Shown here: positions 26,721 through 34,910 of the stretch, one piece after another | Layout of the letters: each line of letters starts with the position of its first letter | How positions within the stretch are numbered: the stretch's first letter is position 1 | Assembly (NCBI RefSeq): GCF_900230185.1 | Contig: NZ_OCSR01000003.1 | Coordinates: 124,001 to 188,000 of the forward strand | Length of the DNA: 64,000 nt | Direction: 5' to 3' | From: Burkholderia sp. OK233 | GTDB lineage: Bacteria; Pseudomonadota; Gammaproteobacteria; Burkholderiales; Burkholderiaceae | Made by a program: the position numbers and the translations under genes | Notes under the pieces: generated by a model | Seen by the model: only the letters and a program-made list of their open reading frames with translations | What the model was told of the DNA's origin: nothing | The model's database searches: none

Positions 26721-27989
26721 TCACACCGCACGTGCCAGCGCCGGGGAGAACTGCCGTAACGCTCCTTTTAAACGGGCCAGATGGTTCGTAACAGTCTCGG
26801 TGGCGATACGCGGAGCGTCGGCAGCTGGGAGAGTCCACGAGGTCGCCTGACGGCGCGCCTGGGCAAATGCTTCGAGATCATCCGTCTGTGCTGGTCGGAT
26901 CTGACCGTTCCGGAGTGCCTTCGCGAATCTCAGTTGCCATTGACCCGCCTCGCGGCGTGCGACGCCCTCCTCCGCGTTATAGACCGAGAGCGACAGTCCG
27001 TCAGCATCGACGACGAGCTTACGCTCACCGCTAGCGTCGACGAAGGACTGACCGGCGACCTCGCGAACCAGCGACTCAGCGGCCTCTTGGTCCTCGACCG
27101 CAGCACGCGCCGCGTTTTGCTCTGCATGCCGGGTGCGGATCTGGAATGAGAAATCGGCGGTGCTGGTTAGCAGGGCGCGCAGATAGCAGATGGGCCGCTT
27201 GGCTTTCTTGAGATGCTCCCACGTTGCTTCGACAACATCGGACAGACGCTTGCCCTGCTCACGTGCTTCACGCATCAGTTTGAAAATCAGGAAATCCCGA
27301 AAACCTAGGGACCGCAGACGCTGAAGGTCTACAGGCACCTGCCCCGGTTGTCTCTTTTGCAAAGAGGTGGGGGAAAGATTCTTATATATACCACCGTCTG
27401 CCACGTTGGCAGACCGATAGAAAAATGCTTCAGCCGCGGCGGTACCGGCTTGCAGAGCTCCGGCATTGGTGCTGGATGATTCCACCGAATCAGCCTTGGC
27501 CTCGACTGGTTGATCAGTCGTGATTGGCTCCGCTACCAGCCCGAGAATGACGGCAGCACGTTCGGTCAGATGAAGATAGGCGCGACCAAAGAGCCCCGCC
27601 TGCACGTAGCGGCGTTGCGGTGGCCGGTCGATCAGACCTGCGGTTTCAAGGTCATCGAGGCTTCGGTAGAACGTCCGTTCCGACTGCATCGACCGTTCCG
27701 TCAGCAGCTCACGTCGGGCGTAGATATGATCGTACGGGTTAGAGGCGTCAACGGTGCGTGCAAGTGCAGCCAACACGGAGCGCGCCCGAGCAGGGATCCC
27801 ATCAAGGCGCGAAGCACGATGGACGGCCCGCAGGATGACCCACGGCAGGTTGACGGAATCGGAAGTCAGAGCGATCACGTCGCTGTCCTCGGTTGCCTGA
27901 GGAGCAGGGGAAATATCGACGTTTTTGGTTTCGGGGAAGTGCGGGCGTAACCCTACCTCGCCAGCAACGAAGTGTTGCGCGATAGACAT
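26721..27989 (-). CDS. Plasmid replication initiator-like protein
   Basis: 422 aa from ATG 27989 (MSIAQHFVAGEVGLRPHF); the ribosome site is weak, in line with tight control. The N-terminal third resembles the winged-helix domain of replication proteins: LDGIPARARSVLAALARTVD, RRELLTERSMQSERTFYRSL and DDLETAGLIDRPPQRRYVQA. The middle has a second helical domain with RLRSLGFRDFLIFKLMREAR and CYLRALLTSTADF; the C-terminus is helical. Placement after parA and parB on the same strand, with a structured leader, supports a Rep role. I do not see iterons next to it, so the origin may lie inside the gene or elsewhere. Confidence 0.68.
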   Translation of the reverse strand: MSIAQHFVAGEVGLRPHFPETKNVDISPAPQATEDSDVIALTSDSVNLPWVILRAVHRASRLDGIPARARSVLAALARTVDASNPYDHIYARRELLTERSMQSERTFYRSLDDLETAGLIDRPPQRRYVQAGLFGRAYLHLTERAAVILGLVAEPITTDQPVEAKADSVESSSTNAGALQAGTAAAEAFFYRSANVADGGIYKNLSPTSLQKRQPGQVPVDLQRLRSLGFRDFLIFKLMREAREQGKRLSDVVEATWEHLKKAKRPICYLRALLTSTADFSFQIRTRHAEQNAARAAVEDQEAAESLVREVAGQSFVDASGERKLVVDADGLSLSVYNAEEGVARREAGQWQLRFAKALRNGQIRPAQTDDLEAFAQARRQATSWTLPAADAPRIATETVTNHLARLKGALRQFSPALARAV

Positions 27990-28026
27990 ATCCAGCGTCC
28001 ATTTCTTGAAAACGGATGGAGTACGC

Positions 28027-28054
28027 TTGACTGTCTGATTCGATCGGCTACACT
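28027..28054 (+). promoter_or_regulatory. Sigma-70-like promoter antisense to the rep leader
   Basis: TTGACT (28027-28032) and TACACT (28049-28054) are separated by 16 bases, a good vegetative promoter on the plus strand, opposite to rep. Transcription from about 28061 would run to the strong terminator at 28127-28165. Confidence 0.55.
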
Positions 28055-28060
28055 TCGAGG

Positions 28061-28165
28061 TGTCAACGCTCAACCCGATTTGCCGTCGGGAAGTGCAGCC
28101 GGGCGAGTGAACAGCAAGCCCGTATTCAAAAGCCTCCAGCACCAACTGGAGGCTTTTGTCTTTTA
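28061..28165 (+). ncRNA. Candidate antisense RNA of the rep leader
   Basis: A promoter at 28027-28054 and a perfect terminator at 28127-28165 bracket about 105 bases on the strand opposite to rep, ending 40-140 bp upstream of the rep start. No open frame of note lies inside. Small antisense RNAs of this size and position control copy number in several plasmid families. Here the evidence is positional; expression is not shown. Confidence 0.5.
28127..28165 (+). terminator. Intrinsic terminator, 13-bp perfect stem
   Basis: CAAAAGCCTCCAG (28127-28139) pairs with CTGGAGGCTTTTG (28146-28158) around a 6-base loop, followed by TCTTTTA. It reads best on the plus strand. On the minus strand it lies in the rep leader and could attenuate read-through from parAB. 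Confidence 0.8.
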
Positions 28166-28228
28166 TGCCCAGTGATCAATTCATCTTGTTATCCCTTTTC
28201 GCGTCGAGTTGAAGCCCTTCGCGAAAGA

Positions 28229-28270
28229 TTCAAAGTTCAAAGCCATTGATTTCAAACAACTATTTTTCGG
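28229..28270 (+). repeat. 42-bp imperfect direct repeat, copy at the parB end
   Basis: TTCAAAGTTCAAAG, then a divergent centre with TTGATTT, then ACTATTTTTCGG. A second copy lies at 30748-30791 in the same orientation, upstream of parA. In this copy the repeat contains the parB stop codon. The two copies bracket parAB almost exactly. Confidence 0.65.
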
Positions 28271-29288
28271 CGATCTCAGTCTGCTCCGTCTGAGCTACCG
28301 CCGCGCGCTGCTCCAGAACTTCCTTCAGCGCCGACTGGACCGCTTGAGCTTCAGCTTCCGACTGGAACTCCAGCCGTACGACATTCTTGGCCTGACGAAC
28401 ATCACAGTACGTGCCCCGCCCTGCCTTGACCTTGAAAGACGTCGCCGCAGGCGTCGCCTTCTGCTTCGCGGGGTCCGCGCTTGCGAACTTCACCGCCTGT
28501 GTTTCATCCAGCTCTTTGTTCGCCAGCCGCTGGGCTGCGAGCACAACCCGATCTGCCTTTCCGGTTCTGACCAAGCGCGCCAACGCATAGCCAGAAGTCG
28601 CGCCCATGAGGGCAGGCTTTTCGTTCAGAAGGGCCAAGACTTCAGCCGGGAGGTCGTCAAACGCCATCAGTGCGGAAACCACCGATTCGTTCACCCCGGC
28701 CTGCTCTGCCATCTTGGCCTGGGTCATGTCCGGGAAGCGTTGGCGGATATCCTTGAAGCCGAGGTACTTCTCAAAGTCGGTCAGGTCTGACTGCAACAGA
28801 TTCGCGTAGAACGCAGCGAGCGCCGCTTCGTTCTCGCTCGAATCGTCGTCCAGTACGCAGTCGATTTCTAGCCGACCCAGTTCCCGATAGGAATCCGTGC
28901 GCCAGTGTCCCGAGACGATTTCAAAGCCGCCTTCGACACGAGGCCGGATGCCAACAGGCGTGGCCAACTTGTTGTGTCGGAGGTTCTCGCGCAGTTCGGC
29001 GAACGCCTCCGGCGACTTGTAGCGCCGCCGACCCGGGACTTCGTGCAGATCGGTCAAGGGCACTTTCATCGAGCCCTTGCCGCTGCGCTTAGCCTCTTCC
29101 AGTTCCGTTTGCAGTTGCTGGATCCGTTCTTGATACTCACGTGCTTCGAGGCGGAAGGCGCCCAATTGCGCCGGCATGGTCGCCGCGCGTGGCGCTGCAT
29201 CGGGAGGGCGCGCCGCAGCCGCAGACTCTGCTCTGTCGGCAACCCCAGCCGTGCGCGCCATCAGGCGTTCTTTCAACTTACTCGACAT
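28260..29288 (-). CDS. parB: Plasmid partition protein ParB
   Basis: 342 aa. After a low-complexity N-terminus and a coiled coil (YQERIQQLQTELEEAKRS) comes the ParB nuclease-fold/CTP-binding region: KVPLTDLHEVPGRRRYKSPE, FEIVSGHWRTDSYRELGRL, and YANLLQSDLTDFEKYLGF. The helix-turn-helix is TQAKMAEQAGVNESVVSALM. It binds centromere sites and works with ParA to segregate the plasmid. Its start lies within the last codons of parA. The closest relatives by memory are ParB proteins of Burkholderiales plasmids. Confidence 0.9.
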   Translation of the reverse strand: MSSKLKERLMARTAGVADRAESAAAARPPDAAPRAATMPAQLGAFRLEAREYQERIQQLQTELEEAKRSGKGSMKVPLTDLHEVPGRRRYKSPEAFAELRENLRHNKLATPVGIRPRVEGGFEIVSGHWRTDSYRELGRLEIDCVLDDDSSENEAALAAFYANLLQSDLTDFEKYLGFKDIRQRFPDMTQAKMAEQAGVNESVVSALMAFDDLPAEVLALLNEKPALMGATSGYALARLVRTGKADRVVLAAQRLANKELDETQAVKFASADPAKQKATPAATSFKVKAGRGTYCDVRQAKNVVRLEFQSEAEAQAVQSALKEVLEQRAAVAQTEQTEIAEK

Positions 29289-30489
29289 TCGCTTTCTCCT
29301 TCTCCTTCAGCAACTGCGCGGCCCACGCACCTTGAATATGCCCTTCGATCTCGTCGACCATGGCATCGAACGAATCAATGGCGCGGCTGTACTGACCCAA
29401 GGCCTGAACGTCGTAGATGGTCTTGAACTCGGCTGCTGCGTTCTTGACCACGTCGGAATCCTGAATCTCTGCCCGACCCAGCAACTCCGGGTAGGTTTGC
29501 TGAATCCATGACCGAACGACGTCGGTGGCGTCAACCCGCGGCTTCACCTTCGACAGGAAGATGCTGATAAACGCAAATTCCTTCTGCACGTCGCGGTCGT
29601 CGGCCAAGGCTTTGAACAGGTCTGCGAACTGCCGGAAAAACGACGCGCTCGAGGCGTAGTCGAGGGTCTCGGGCGGCAGCGGAACAATGAGGCCGTCGCT
29701 CGACATGAAACAGCTGGTCGCGAGGTACGCAAGGCTCGGCGGTGTATCGATCACGATCACGTCGTACTTCTCGCGGATCGGACCCATCGCCCGTTCCAGA
29801 ACCTGCCAGAACTGGTAGTTCGGATCCTTCGACTGCCGGTTCGGCAGGTAGAAATCCGCGCCAAACAGAGCAGGGCAAGCCGGGATGAAATCCAGGTTAT
29901 CCCAGTAGCTCGGAAGGATGGCGTAGTTCAGGTCAGGCTGTTCCTCGTAGACGAGCGGCATCACCGTCATTTCTTCGGTGACTTCCGGCGTCGGAACGTA
30001 GCCCATGAGCGTTGTCGAGGAAGCCTGCGGATCGAGGTCGATCAGCAGAACTTTGTGACCATGAAGAGTCAGGCCCTGAGCGATTGCCACAGCGCTGGTC
30101 GTTTTGCCAACGCCGCCCTTGAAATTCCCGATGGCCATCGCGAGGCCGAGCGCCCCTTCCGGACGGCGCTTGTACGGCGCCGCGAGACGAATGAACTGCT
30201 GTGCTTCCGCGAGCGTGAACTCACGATTGCGTCCATTGCCGGTAAGGGTGCCCGTGGGATACTCTCCCTTCTTGTTACCCCGTGTACACAGGTACTGGAT
30301 CTGGGTGCGCTCGATCTTGCAAAGCTTGGCCACGCGCGACGCCGTGAGCATGGGCGCCATCTTTCTGGGCCAAGGCTCAAGGAGGTCGTCGCGCAGCTGC
30401 GCGAGCGTCGCCTCTGCCCGGTCAGCAATGGCGATCAATTGGTCGATACCAATTGCCTTGCGAGGCGGCGGTAGTTCCTTAGTAACCAT
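29278..30489 (-). CDS. parA: Plasmid partition ATPase ParA
   Basis: 403 aa from ATG 30489 (MVTKELPPPRKAIGIDQLIA); a start at 30516 would add nine residues but has no ribosome site. An N-terminal helix-turn-helix domain (MLTASRVAKLCKIERTQIQY) marks it as type Ia, able to repress its own operon. The deviant Walker A is FKGGVGKTTSAVAIAQ, the A' motif VLLIDLDPQASST and Walker B DVIVIDTPPSL. It overlaps parB by 11 bp. Control probably acts through the inverted repeat upstream at 30575-30600. Confidence 0.92.
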   Translation of the reverse strand: MVTKELPPPRKAIGIDQLIAIADRAEATLAQLRDDLLEPWPRKMAPMLTASRVAKLCKIERTQIQYLCTRGNKKGEYPTGTLTGNGRNREFTLAEAQQFIRLAAPYKRRPEGALGLAMAIGNFKGGVGKTTSAVAIAQGLTLHGHKVLLIDLDPQASSTTLMGYVPTPEVTEEMTVMPLVYEEQPDLNYAILPSYWDNLDFIPACPALFGADFYLPNRQSKDPNYQFWQVLERAMGPIREKYDVIVIDTPPSLAYLATSCFMSSDGLIVPLPPETLDYASSASFFRQFADLFKALADDRDVQKEFAFISIFLSKVKPRVDATDVVRSWIQQTYPELLGRAEIQDSDVVKNAAAEFKTIYDVQALGQYSRAIDSFDAMVDEIEGHIQGAWAAQLLKEKEKANVE

Positions 30490-30574
30490 GAGGTACCTGC
30501 GAATTGGTGTTGTCATCGAAAACTGCGAAAATCACCAAAGTTCGATGACGTGGGATTTCGGCGAATAATAGCCG

Positions 30575-30600
30575 GTAAACTCGTAAACTTGAAGGTTTAC
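30575..30600 (+). promoter_or_regulatory. GTAAAC repeats upstream of parA, candidate operator or parS
   Basis: GTAAAC occurs at 30575-30580 and 30583-30588, and its inverse GTTTAC at 30595-30600, giving GTAAACTTGAAGGTTTAC as an inverted repeat, 85 bp upstream of parA. The position fits a ParA operator or a ParB site. Only one such cluster is seen. Confidence 0.5.
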
Positions 30601-30747
30601 TTTAGGTCTTTGTTGCGAGACCAATCACACAGGGATTCCGAGTCCCCGCGCGGGGTAATTGGGCAAGGGTTGGAAACTGCCGAATCGGAGTAATTAAAAT
30701 GTAATAAAAGCGAGCACAAGACTGGAACGTGCGTTCGACCGATCGAA

Positions 30748-30791
30748 TTCAAAGTTCAAAGTCGTTGATTTATTTGGGACTATTTTTTCGG
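30748..30791 (+). repeat. 42-bp imperfect direct repeat, copy upstream of parA
   Basis: Second copy of the repeat at 28229-28270, identical at its first 14 bases and in the TTGATTT and ACTATTTTT-CGG parts, with one extra T pair. It lies between the parA upstream region and the decayed gene at 30804-31250. Confidence 0.6.
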
Positions 30792-30803
30792 AAGCGCCTG
30801 TCT

Positions 30804-31250
30804 TCACACCGCGTTCGGTGTGTTTTCGTTGGCTCCCGCGCGAGTGGTTTTTATGGCTGCGTCCTTCACTCTGCACTGGTCGTTCAGCTTCCCGTAGACA
30901 TCCAGCGTGTTGTCGATCGCGAGACTCCCGCAGAGAACCGCGAGCTGATGGACGATCAGCCGCACTGCCGGGTCCTCGCGCGCCCGCACGGTTTCCTGAT
31001 GGCAGGCATTGATCGCTCGCGCCAACGTCCGCGTCACACCGCTCGGGTTACCGGCGCCCGCCTGAATAAATGACGTCCCGGAACTCGAAGTGCCGTTCCT
31101 CGCGAAGCGGCTGCAGAATGCCGGGGCAGGGCGGACGCCATGGCATCCGCAGCCAGTCCACGAAACGCCACGTGTCCTGAACCAGGAGGCAGACGAACGG
31201 CTGGCCCAGTTGAAGAGCTGCTGCGCGTGACCGTTGCCGGCCGATTGCAT
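30804..31250 (-). pseudogene. Unknown plasmid protein with two frameshifts
   Basis: Three frames must be joined: MQSAGNGHAQQLFNW, then QPFVCLLVQDTWRFVDWLRM with PGILQPLREERHFEFRDVIY, then GVTRTLARAINACHQETVRA with PAVRLIVHQLAVLCGSLAID to the stop at 30804. Shifts lie near 31205 and 31070. The joined product is about 148 aa. I do not recognise the family. The even protein-like character of all three parts argues for a gene that was intact until recently, or for base-calling indels. Confidence 0.5.
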
Positions 31251-31495
31251 CTTGCGACTCCGTGAGGCGCCGTCGTGGGCCTCCGCAGCCTACCTGTGGC
31301 GTATCGCCCGCCTCAGCGTTCCTTCGCTCCCATACGCCAGGGTCTCCGGATTCCCGGCGGACGAACGCACCTCCTCGTCGGAGCGGTGCCCGGGTAGTGT
31401 CGTCGATCTCCCTCCAAGGGTGTTTGGCGCGATCTTTCGCTGAAAGGAGCCAGCAGTCCGTCCCGGACCGATGCCTTGGCAGCAACTACTGTCTC

Positions 31496-31529
31496 TGCCA
31501 TTTTGGTATAAAATAGATGCCAAATGGCA
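31496..31529 (+). promoter_or_regulatory. Operator overlapping the xre-res promoter
   Basis: TGCCATTTTGG (31496-31506) and CCAAATGGCA (31520-31529) form an inverted repeat around TATAAAAT (31507-31514), a likely -10 box. This is the expected arrangement for autorepression by the antitoxin. The ribosome site GGAGGTG follows before the xre start. Confidence 0.65.
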
Positions 31530-31542
31530 GGAGGTGAAACCG

Positions 31543-31983
31543 ATGAACGTCATCGAGAAGGTATCAGCCGATTCATTGCTCGGAGGGCGGTCGGTATTTC
31601 CGCGTTCTCCCCGATCCGGCCTTGAATGGGTGGAGGTCGTCCGCCACGGCATTTCGTCGCGGGCGCTGGACGCGATGCTCAAATCCATCGGACTTTCGCA
31701 AGCAGAACTGGCGCAGGCGCTCGATATCCCGGAGCGTACCTTGGCGCGTCGCAAGCGGGAAGGGGTGTTGAGCCGTGAGGAGTCAGCCAAGCTGCTGCGA
31801 CTCGCACGTGTCGCCGCGCGCGCTGCTGAGGTGTTTGACGATCTCGACCTGGCACTCGCCTGGCTTAAGATGCCGGTTGCTGCCCTGGAAGACGCCACGC
31901 CACTGAGTCTTGTCGATACCGACATCGGCACCGATAGCGTGATGGATACGCTGGGACGCATCGAGCATGGCGTGTTTGCGTGA
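31543..31983 (+). CDS. Xre-type antitoxin of a RES toxin (MbcA/ParS family)
   Basis: 146 aa from ATG 31543 (CAGGAGGTG upstream). The N-terminal Xre-like helix-turn-helix is LKSIGLSQAELAQALDIPER followed by TLARRKREGVLS; the C-terminal toxin-binding domain has ALAWLKMPVAALEDATPLSL, the typical motif of this antitoxin family. It neutralises the RES protein and represses the operon. Its stop overlaps the toxin start (TGATG). Confidence 0.88.
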   Translation: MNVIEKVSADSLLGGRSVFPRSPRSGLEWVEVVRHGISSRALDAMLKSIGLSQAELAQALDIPERTLARRKREGVLSREESAKLLRLARVAARAAEVFDDLDLALAWLKMPVAALEDATPLSLVDTDIGTDSVMDTLGRIEHGVFA

Positions 31984-32459
31984 TGTTCACGGCATGGCGA
32001 GTGGTGACTGAACGATATGCGGATACCGCTTTTTCTGGAGAAGGAGCGCGATTGTACGGTGGCCGGTGGAACCCCAAAGGCGTCGCGATGGTGTACACGG
32101 CGCAGACGCAATCGCTCGCGTTGCTCGAGATGTTGGTCCAGGATTCACCGCTGCGTGCCCGCTATGTGATGATCCCGGCCCGTTTCCCCGAGAAAATCGT
32201 CGAACGTATCGATCCCGCCAGTTTGCCTCGCGACTGGCGGGATCTCTCAGCGCGGGCCGAGTTACAGCAGATTGGATCGGCGTGGGAGCGGAAGCGAACC
32301 AGCGCAGTGCTGGCTGTTCCCAGTGCGGTCGTTCCTGCGGAATCCAATTATTTGCTCAATCCCAATCATCCGGACTTCACGCTCGTCCTGGTTGGAACGC
32401 GTGATGAGTGGTTGACCGACCCTCGGTTATTGCGGCGCGCGGCTGCAAAGGGATCGTGA
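31983..32459 (+). CDS. RES-domain toxin
   Basis: 158 aa. The RES signature residues are visible: arginine in FTAWRVVTERYADTAFSGEG, ARLYGGRWNPKGVAMVYTA with glutamate in LALLEMLVQDSP, and the serine/asparagine region SNYLLNPNHPDF. Known members (MbcT, RES of Photorhabdus) deplete NAD+. Co-translated with the antitoxin. It would stabilise this plasmid by killing or arresting cells that lose it. Confidence 0.88.
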   Translation: MFTAWRVVTERYADTAFSGEGARLYGGRWNPKGVAMVYTAQTQSLALLEMLVQDSPLRARYVMIPARFPEKIVERIDPASLPRDWRDLSARAELQQIGSAWERKRTSAVLAVPSAVVPAESNYLLNPNHPDFTLVLVGTRDEWLTDPRLLRRAAAKGS

Positions 32460-32673
32460 CGAGCATCTCGTGTGGCGGTGGCAAGCGGACGATGGCGGGT
32501 GATCAACCAACCCGCCGGCCATGCTTCGATGGGTGCCTCCATTCAAGGTGCCTGTGTGTTGTCAAAACCGATTACATCATGCGTTTAGGGGCGTCGCCAG
32601 TCACGGACCACCACTGGCGGAACCGGTCCCGCAGGATCTTGATCTGGCTCGTGCCGATCCAGTCAGTGGGGGA

Positions 32674-33207
32674 TTATTTTTCGTTACGGTCACGGTCGAT
32701 GTAACCGCTAAATGCGGCTTCGTCGTCGTAAAGTGACCTCGAAAACGTATCGTCGGCCCAGTCGATCAGGCGCTCGATCACCGCGCGTCGGGACAGGCCG
32801 AAGTGCGCGACCAGCCGCTCCAGCGCGAAAAATTGGGTGCCAGTCATCGTCAGGTGCAGACGCCGCTCATCAGAATCGGCGTCTTGCTGACGCGGAAGCC
32901 GTCTGAGGACCGTCGCCACGTCAGAAGGAACTCGGGCAGACGGCTTCCCCCGTGACACAGTCTTAAGCTCTCGCCGCGCCTGTACCAGTTCAGCACGCAG
33001 CTGCTCGCACTCCCGCACCAGGGCGTCATGGGCGTCGGCAGGCGGAGGGGTGTTTTTCGTTACAGTAACGGATTTTGTGCGCGCGCCATGTCGGGCTCGC
33101 CACGCTGCCTGACGTTCGGCGTTCGACATCGCATCCGGTTTCCGTGGCCGGCCACGGCCACGCTTTTCCGTGGTGCCGGTTACCTTGTCGTTTGCCGGTG
33201 AAGGCAT
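32674..33207 (-). CDS. Plasmid DNA-binding-like protein with RHH-type C-terminus
   Basis: 177 aa from ATG 33207 (AGGATGGATC upstream). The N-terminus has a basic GRGRPRKPDAMSNAERQAAW stretch (AT-hook-like), a coiled coil follows (LVRECEQLRAELVQARRELK), and the C-terminus LTMTGTQFFALERLVAHFGL with SRRAVIERLIDWADD resembles a ribbon-helix-helix or similar small DNA-binding fold. The gene and its upstream region carry four copies of a GTAACGAAA-type site, so self-regulation is likely. Exact family not recognised. Confidence 0.65.
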   Translation of the reverse strand: MPSPANDKVTGTTEKRGRGRPRKPDAMSNAERQAAWRARHGARTKSVTVTKNTPPPADAHDALVRECEQLRAELVQARRELKTVSRGKPSARVPSDVATVLRRLPRQQDADSDERRLHLTMTGTQFFALERLVAHFGLSRRAVIERLIDWADDTFSRSLYDDEAAFSGYIDRDRNEK

Positions 33208-33453
33208 GATCCATCCTGGTGCGGTTGACCACATCTATTTTACGTTATTCATAACGATAAATATGGTATTTCGTTACGCGTAACATAAATGTGCACAAGC
33301 TGCCTTGCACGGCATGTATTCATCCGGGCAGATGGTTGCAGGTGTCGGGTCCCAGCCCGGGTGTCGTTCCCCGGAGAGGATCGCTCAGGGCGCGAAGCCG
33401 GTTGCAACCCGACATGGTATCGCTCTATCTTTTTTTGTTTTGTTACGTGACAC
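32677..33453 (-). repeat. Four dispersed GTNAC-N-GTAACGAAA sites
   Basis: Read on the minus strand: CCGTGACCGTAACGAAAAA (32677-32695, at the stop codon), CCGTTACTGTAACGAAAAA (33053-33071, inside the gene), GTTACGCGTAACGAAATA (33267-33284, upstream) and GTGTCACGTAACAAAACA (33436-33453, further upstream). In the two coding copies the DNA is conserved although different reading frames are used, which argues for a DNA site. A further dyad CGTTATTCATAACG lies at 33243-33256. Confidence 0.55.
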
Positions 33454-33618
33454 ACTCGGGGAGGCCGTCAGGGAAGAGGGCATCTGAAGATTCGGAAATA
33501 CTGGGATGGCCCCAGCCTCGCGTACGCAAACGTCCGACTCTTGAAGGGGCACCCCGATCAGTCGCGCCCCCGGCGTGATACAGGAACCGCAGGATTGCGA
33601 ATCATCAGCGTTTCGAGG
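33285..33618. other. Intergenic region with one of the GTAAC sites
   Basis: About 330 bp without a convincing gene. The T-rich tract at 33427-33441 and the site at 33436-33453 suggest a control region; the open plus-strand frames here have biased, non-protein composition. Confidence 0.3.
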
Positions 33619-33885
33619 CTACTCTTCTGTTTCCCAGATGTGGCCAAATCCGGCGGCATGGCAGAGTAACGCCCATGCGGAATAGGGGATTTCATTTTCG
33701 CCGCTGATCCAACGACGTATCTGCCGCCCGCTCTTGTCAGCGAGGTCCAGAAATTCCGCTGCACTACGTCCGGTAAAACCGGCCCGCCGGACTACCTCCT
33801 GGATTTCCGCCCCGGTCGGTTTGGCCCAATAGATCGCGGGCTGCAAGCATTCGCGTCGGATTGTCGTGGTTGTATCAACTGCCAT
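33619..33885 (-). CDS. Small helix-turn-helix regulator
   Basis: 88 aa from ATG 33885 (AGGGGAAAAG upstream). MAVDTTTTIRRECLQPAIYW is followed by PTGAEIQEVVRRAGFTGRSA, AEFLDLADKSGRQIRRWISG and IPYSAWALLCHAAGFG, a Cro/C1-like fold of the type seen in short plasmid regulators. Partner or target unknown. It stands upstream (in the transcription sense, downstream) of the other minus-strand plasmid genes. Confidence 0.65.
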   Translation of the reverse strand: MAVDTTTTIRRECLQPAIYWAKPTGAEIQEVVRRAGFTGRSAAEFLDLADKSGRQIRRWISGENEIPYSAWALLCHAAGFGHIWETEE

Positions 33886-33916
33886 ATGCTTTTCCCCTGG
33901 TACTCTTACGTTCGTC

Positions 33917-34660
33917 TCAACTACTGGCGCATAAGGCATGCGCCCGGAATCTAAAGCCACTGCGGCCGCAGCTCGCCTTCCTACATGTCGAGTGGCCCTT
34001 CGTGCCACTCACGCGGCCGCCACGCCCCGCGATGCAGGTCGATAAGATCGTGGCTATACGCTCCGAGTCGCCAGCTGAAAAGTGTAGTTCGATCGGCAGC
34101 TGGCGTGCAGGGTCCCCGTCAATCGCCACCACGAGCGTCATATCGCGATAACCTGGTGCTTCCTGATTCGTCACATAGCGGGCCTGATAGCGTTCGCCAT
34201 GAACCGGCGCCGGCTCCGGCGCGGGGCGTTTGTCCAGATTCCAGCGCGTGATTATCTGCTGCCAGCGCTGCTCACCGCCAGGAAAATAGCCGTGCACTTC
34301 AACAGTCGGGCGGTGGTCGAGTCGCAGCACGGCGAGACAGTGCTCGAACAGATCGTCGTCCAACGCCCGCAGCGCCGTGAGGTCGAAACGGTAATCGGTG
34401 CCGTTGTACGGGCCCGCGAGAAATTCGGCGACGGTCTCCGCCTGTTCGGCGTCGCCTCCGGCCACGTCAACGAGCTGCAGGAACGAATCGAGGCCGCGGT
34501 CACGATCGCCAACGCGGATCTCCGCTGCGCGCTGCGCTGGCGGCTGGCCGCCGTGCGCGTTCGCAAAAGACTCCGTGATGGTGTGCCGGAACGCCTCGAG
34601 GAGGTGCTCGGGCACGTCGCTGGTAATCCGGTGCATATTCGGGCGGGGCGGAATGTTCAT
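33917..34660 (-). CDS. DUF7673-like plasmid protein
   Basis: 247 aa from ATG 34660 (AAGGTAACACC upstream). The N-terminal half (LLEAFRHTITESFANAHGGQ, LDSFLQLVDVAGGDAEQAET, FLAGPYNGTDYRFDLTALRA, VLRLDHRPTVEVHGYFPGGE) matches the DUF7673 proteins commonly encoded on proteobacterial plasmids. The C-terminal tail after about residue 205 becomes arginine- and serine-rich and may reflect a shifted end. Function is unknown. Confidence 0.6.
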   Translation of the reverse strand: MNIPPRPNMHRITSDVPEHLLEAFRHTITESFANAHGGQPPAQRAAEIRVGDRDRGLDSFLQLVDVAGGDAEQAETVAEFLAGPYNGTDYRFDLTALRALDDDLFEHCLAVLRLDHRPTVEVHGYFPGGEQRWQQIITRWNLDKRPAPEPAPVHGERYQARYVTNQEAPGYRDMTLVVAIDGDPARQLPIELHFSAGDSERIATILSTCIAGRGGRVSGTKGHSTCRKASCGRSGFRFRAHALCASS

Positions 34661-34664
34661 GGTG

Positions 34665-34910
34665 TTACCTTGATGGTCCGAAGTAGGAGGCTTCGGCCTC
34701 GTACCCGCGTTCGGTAATAAAAGCGGCGATGCTGAACGACACTGTTGCATCGAGGGCATCGGCCAATGCAAGCCCGGAAACCATCCCGCGGAAATATTCG
34801 CTACTGTACCCAACGCCAGTTCCTTGCTGCCGTTCGCGCCAGGTCACAACGATGTGTGCCTTGAGACGTTTCAGTTCGTCGGCGCGAGCGTAGATCGTTC
34901 TGCCTTCCAT
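34665..34910 (-). CDS. Small plasmid protein, unknown function
   Basis: 81 aa from ATG 34910. TIYARADELKRLKAHIVVTW is followed by YSSEYFRGMVSGLALADALD and ITERGYEAEASYFGPSR. It ends 4 bp before the DUF7673-like gene, so the two are one transcription unit. No family recognised. Confidence 0.55.
   Translation of the reverse strand: MEGRTIYARADELKRLKAHIVVTWRERQQGTGVGYSSEYFRGMVSGLALADALDATVSFSIAAFITERGYEAEASYFGPSR

Noticed and set aside
31290..32111. 273-codon minus-strand frame over the xre gene
   Set aside because: Ser/Arg-rich shadow of the toxin-antitoxin genes.
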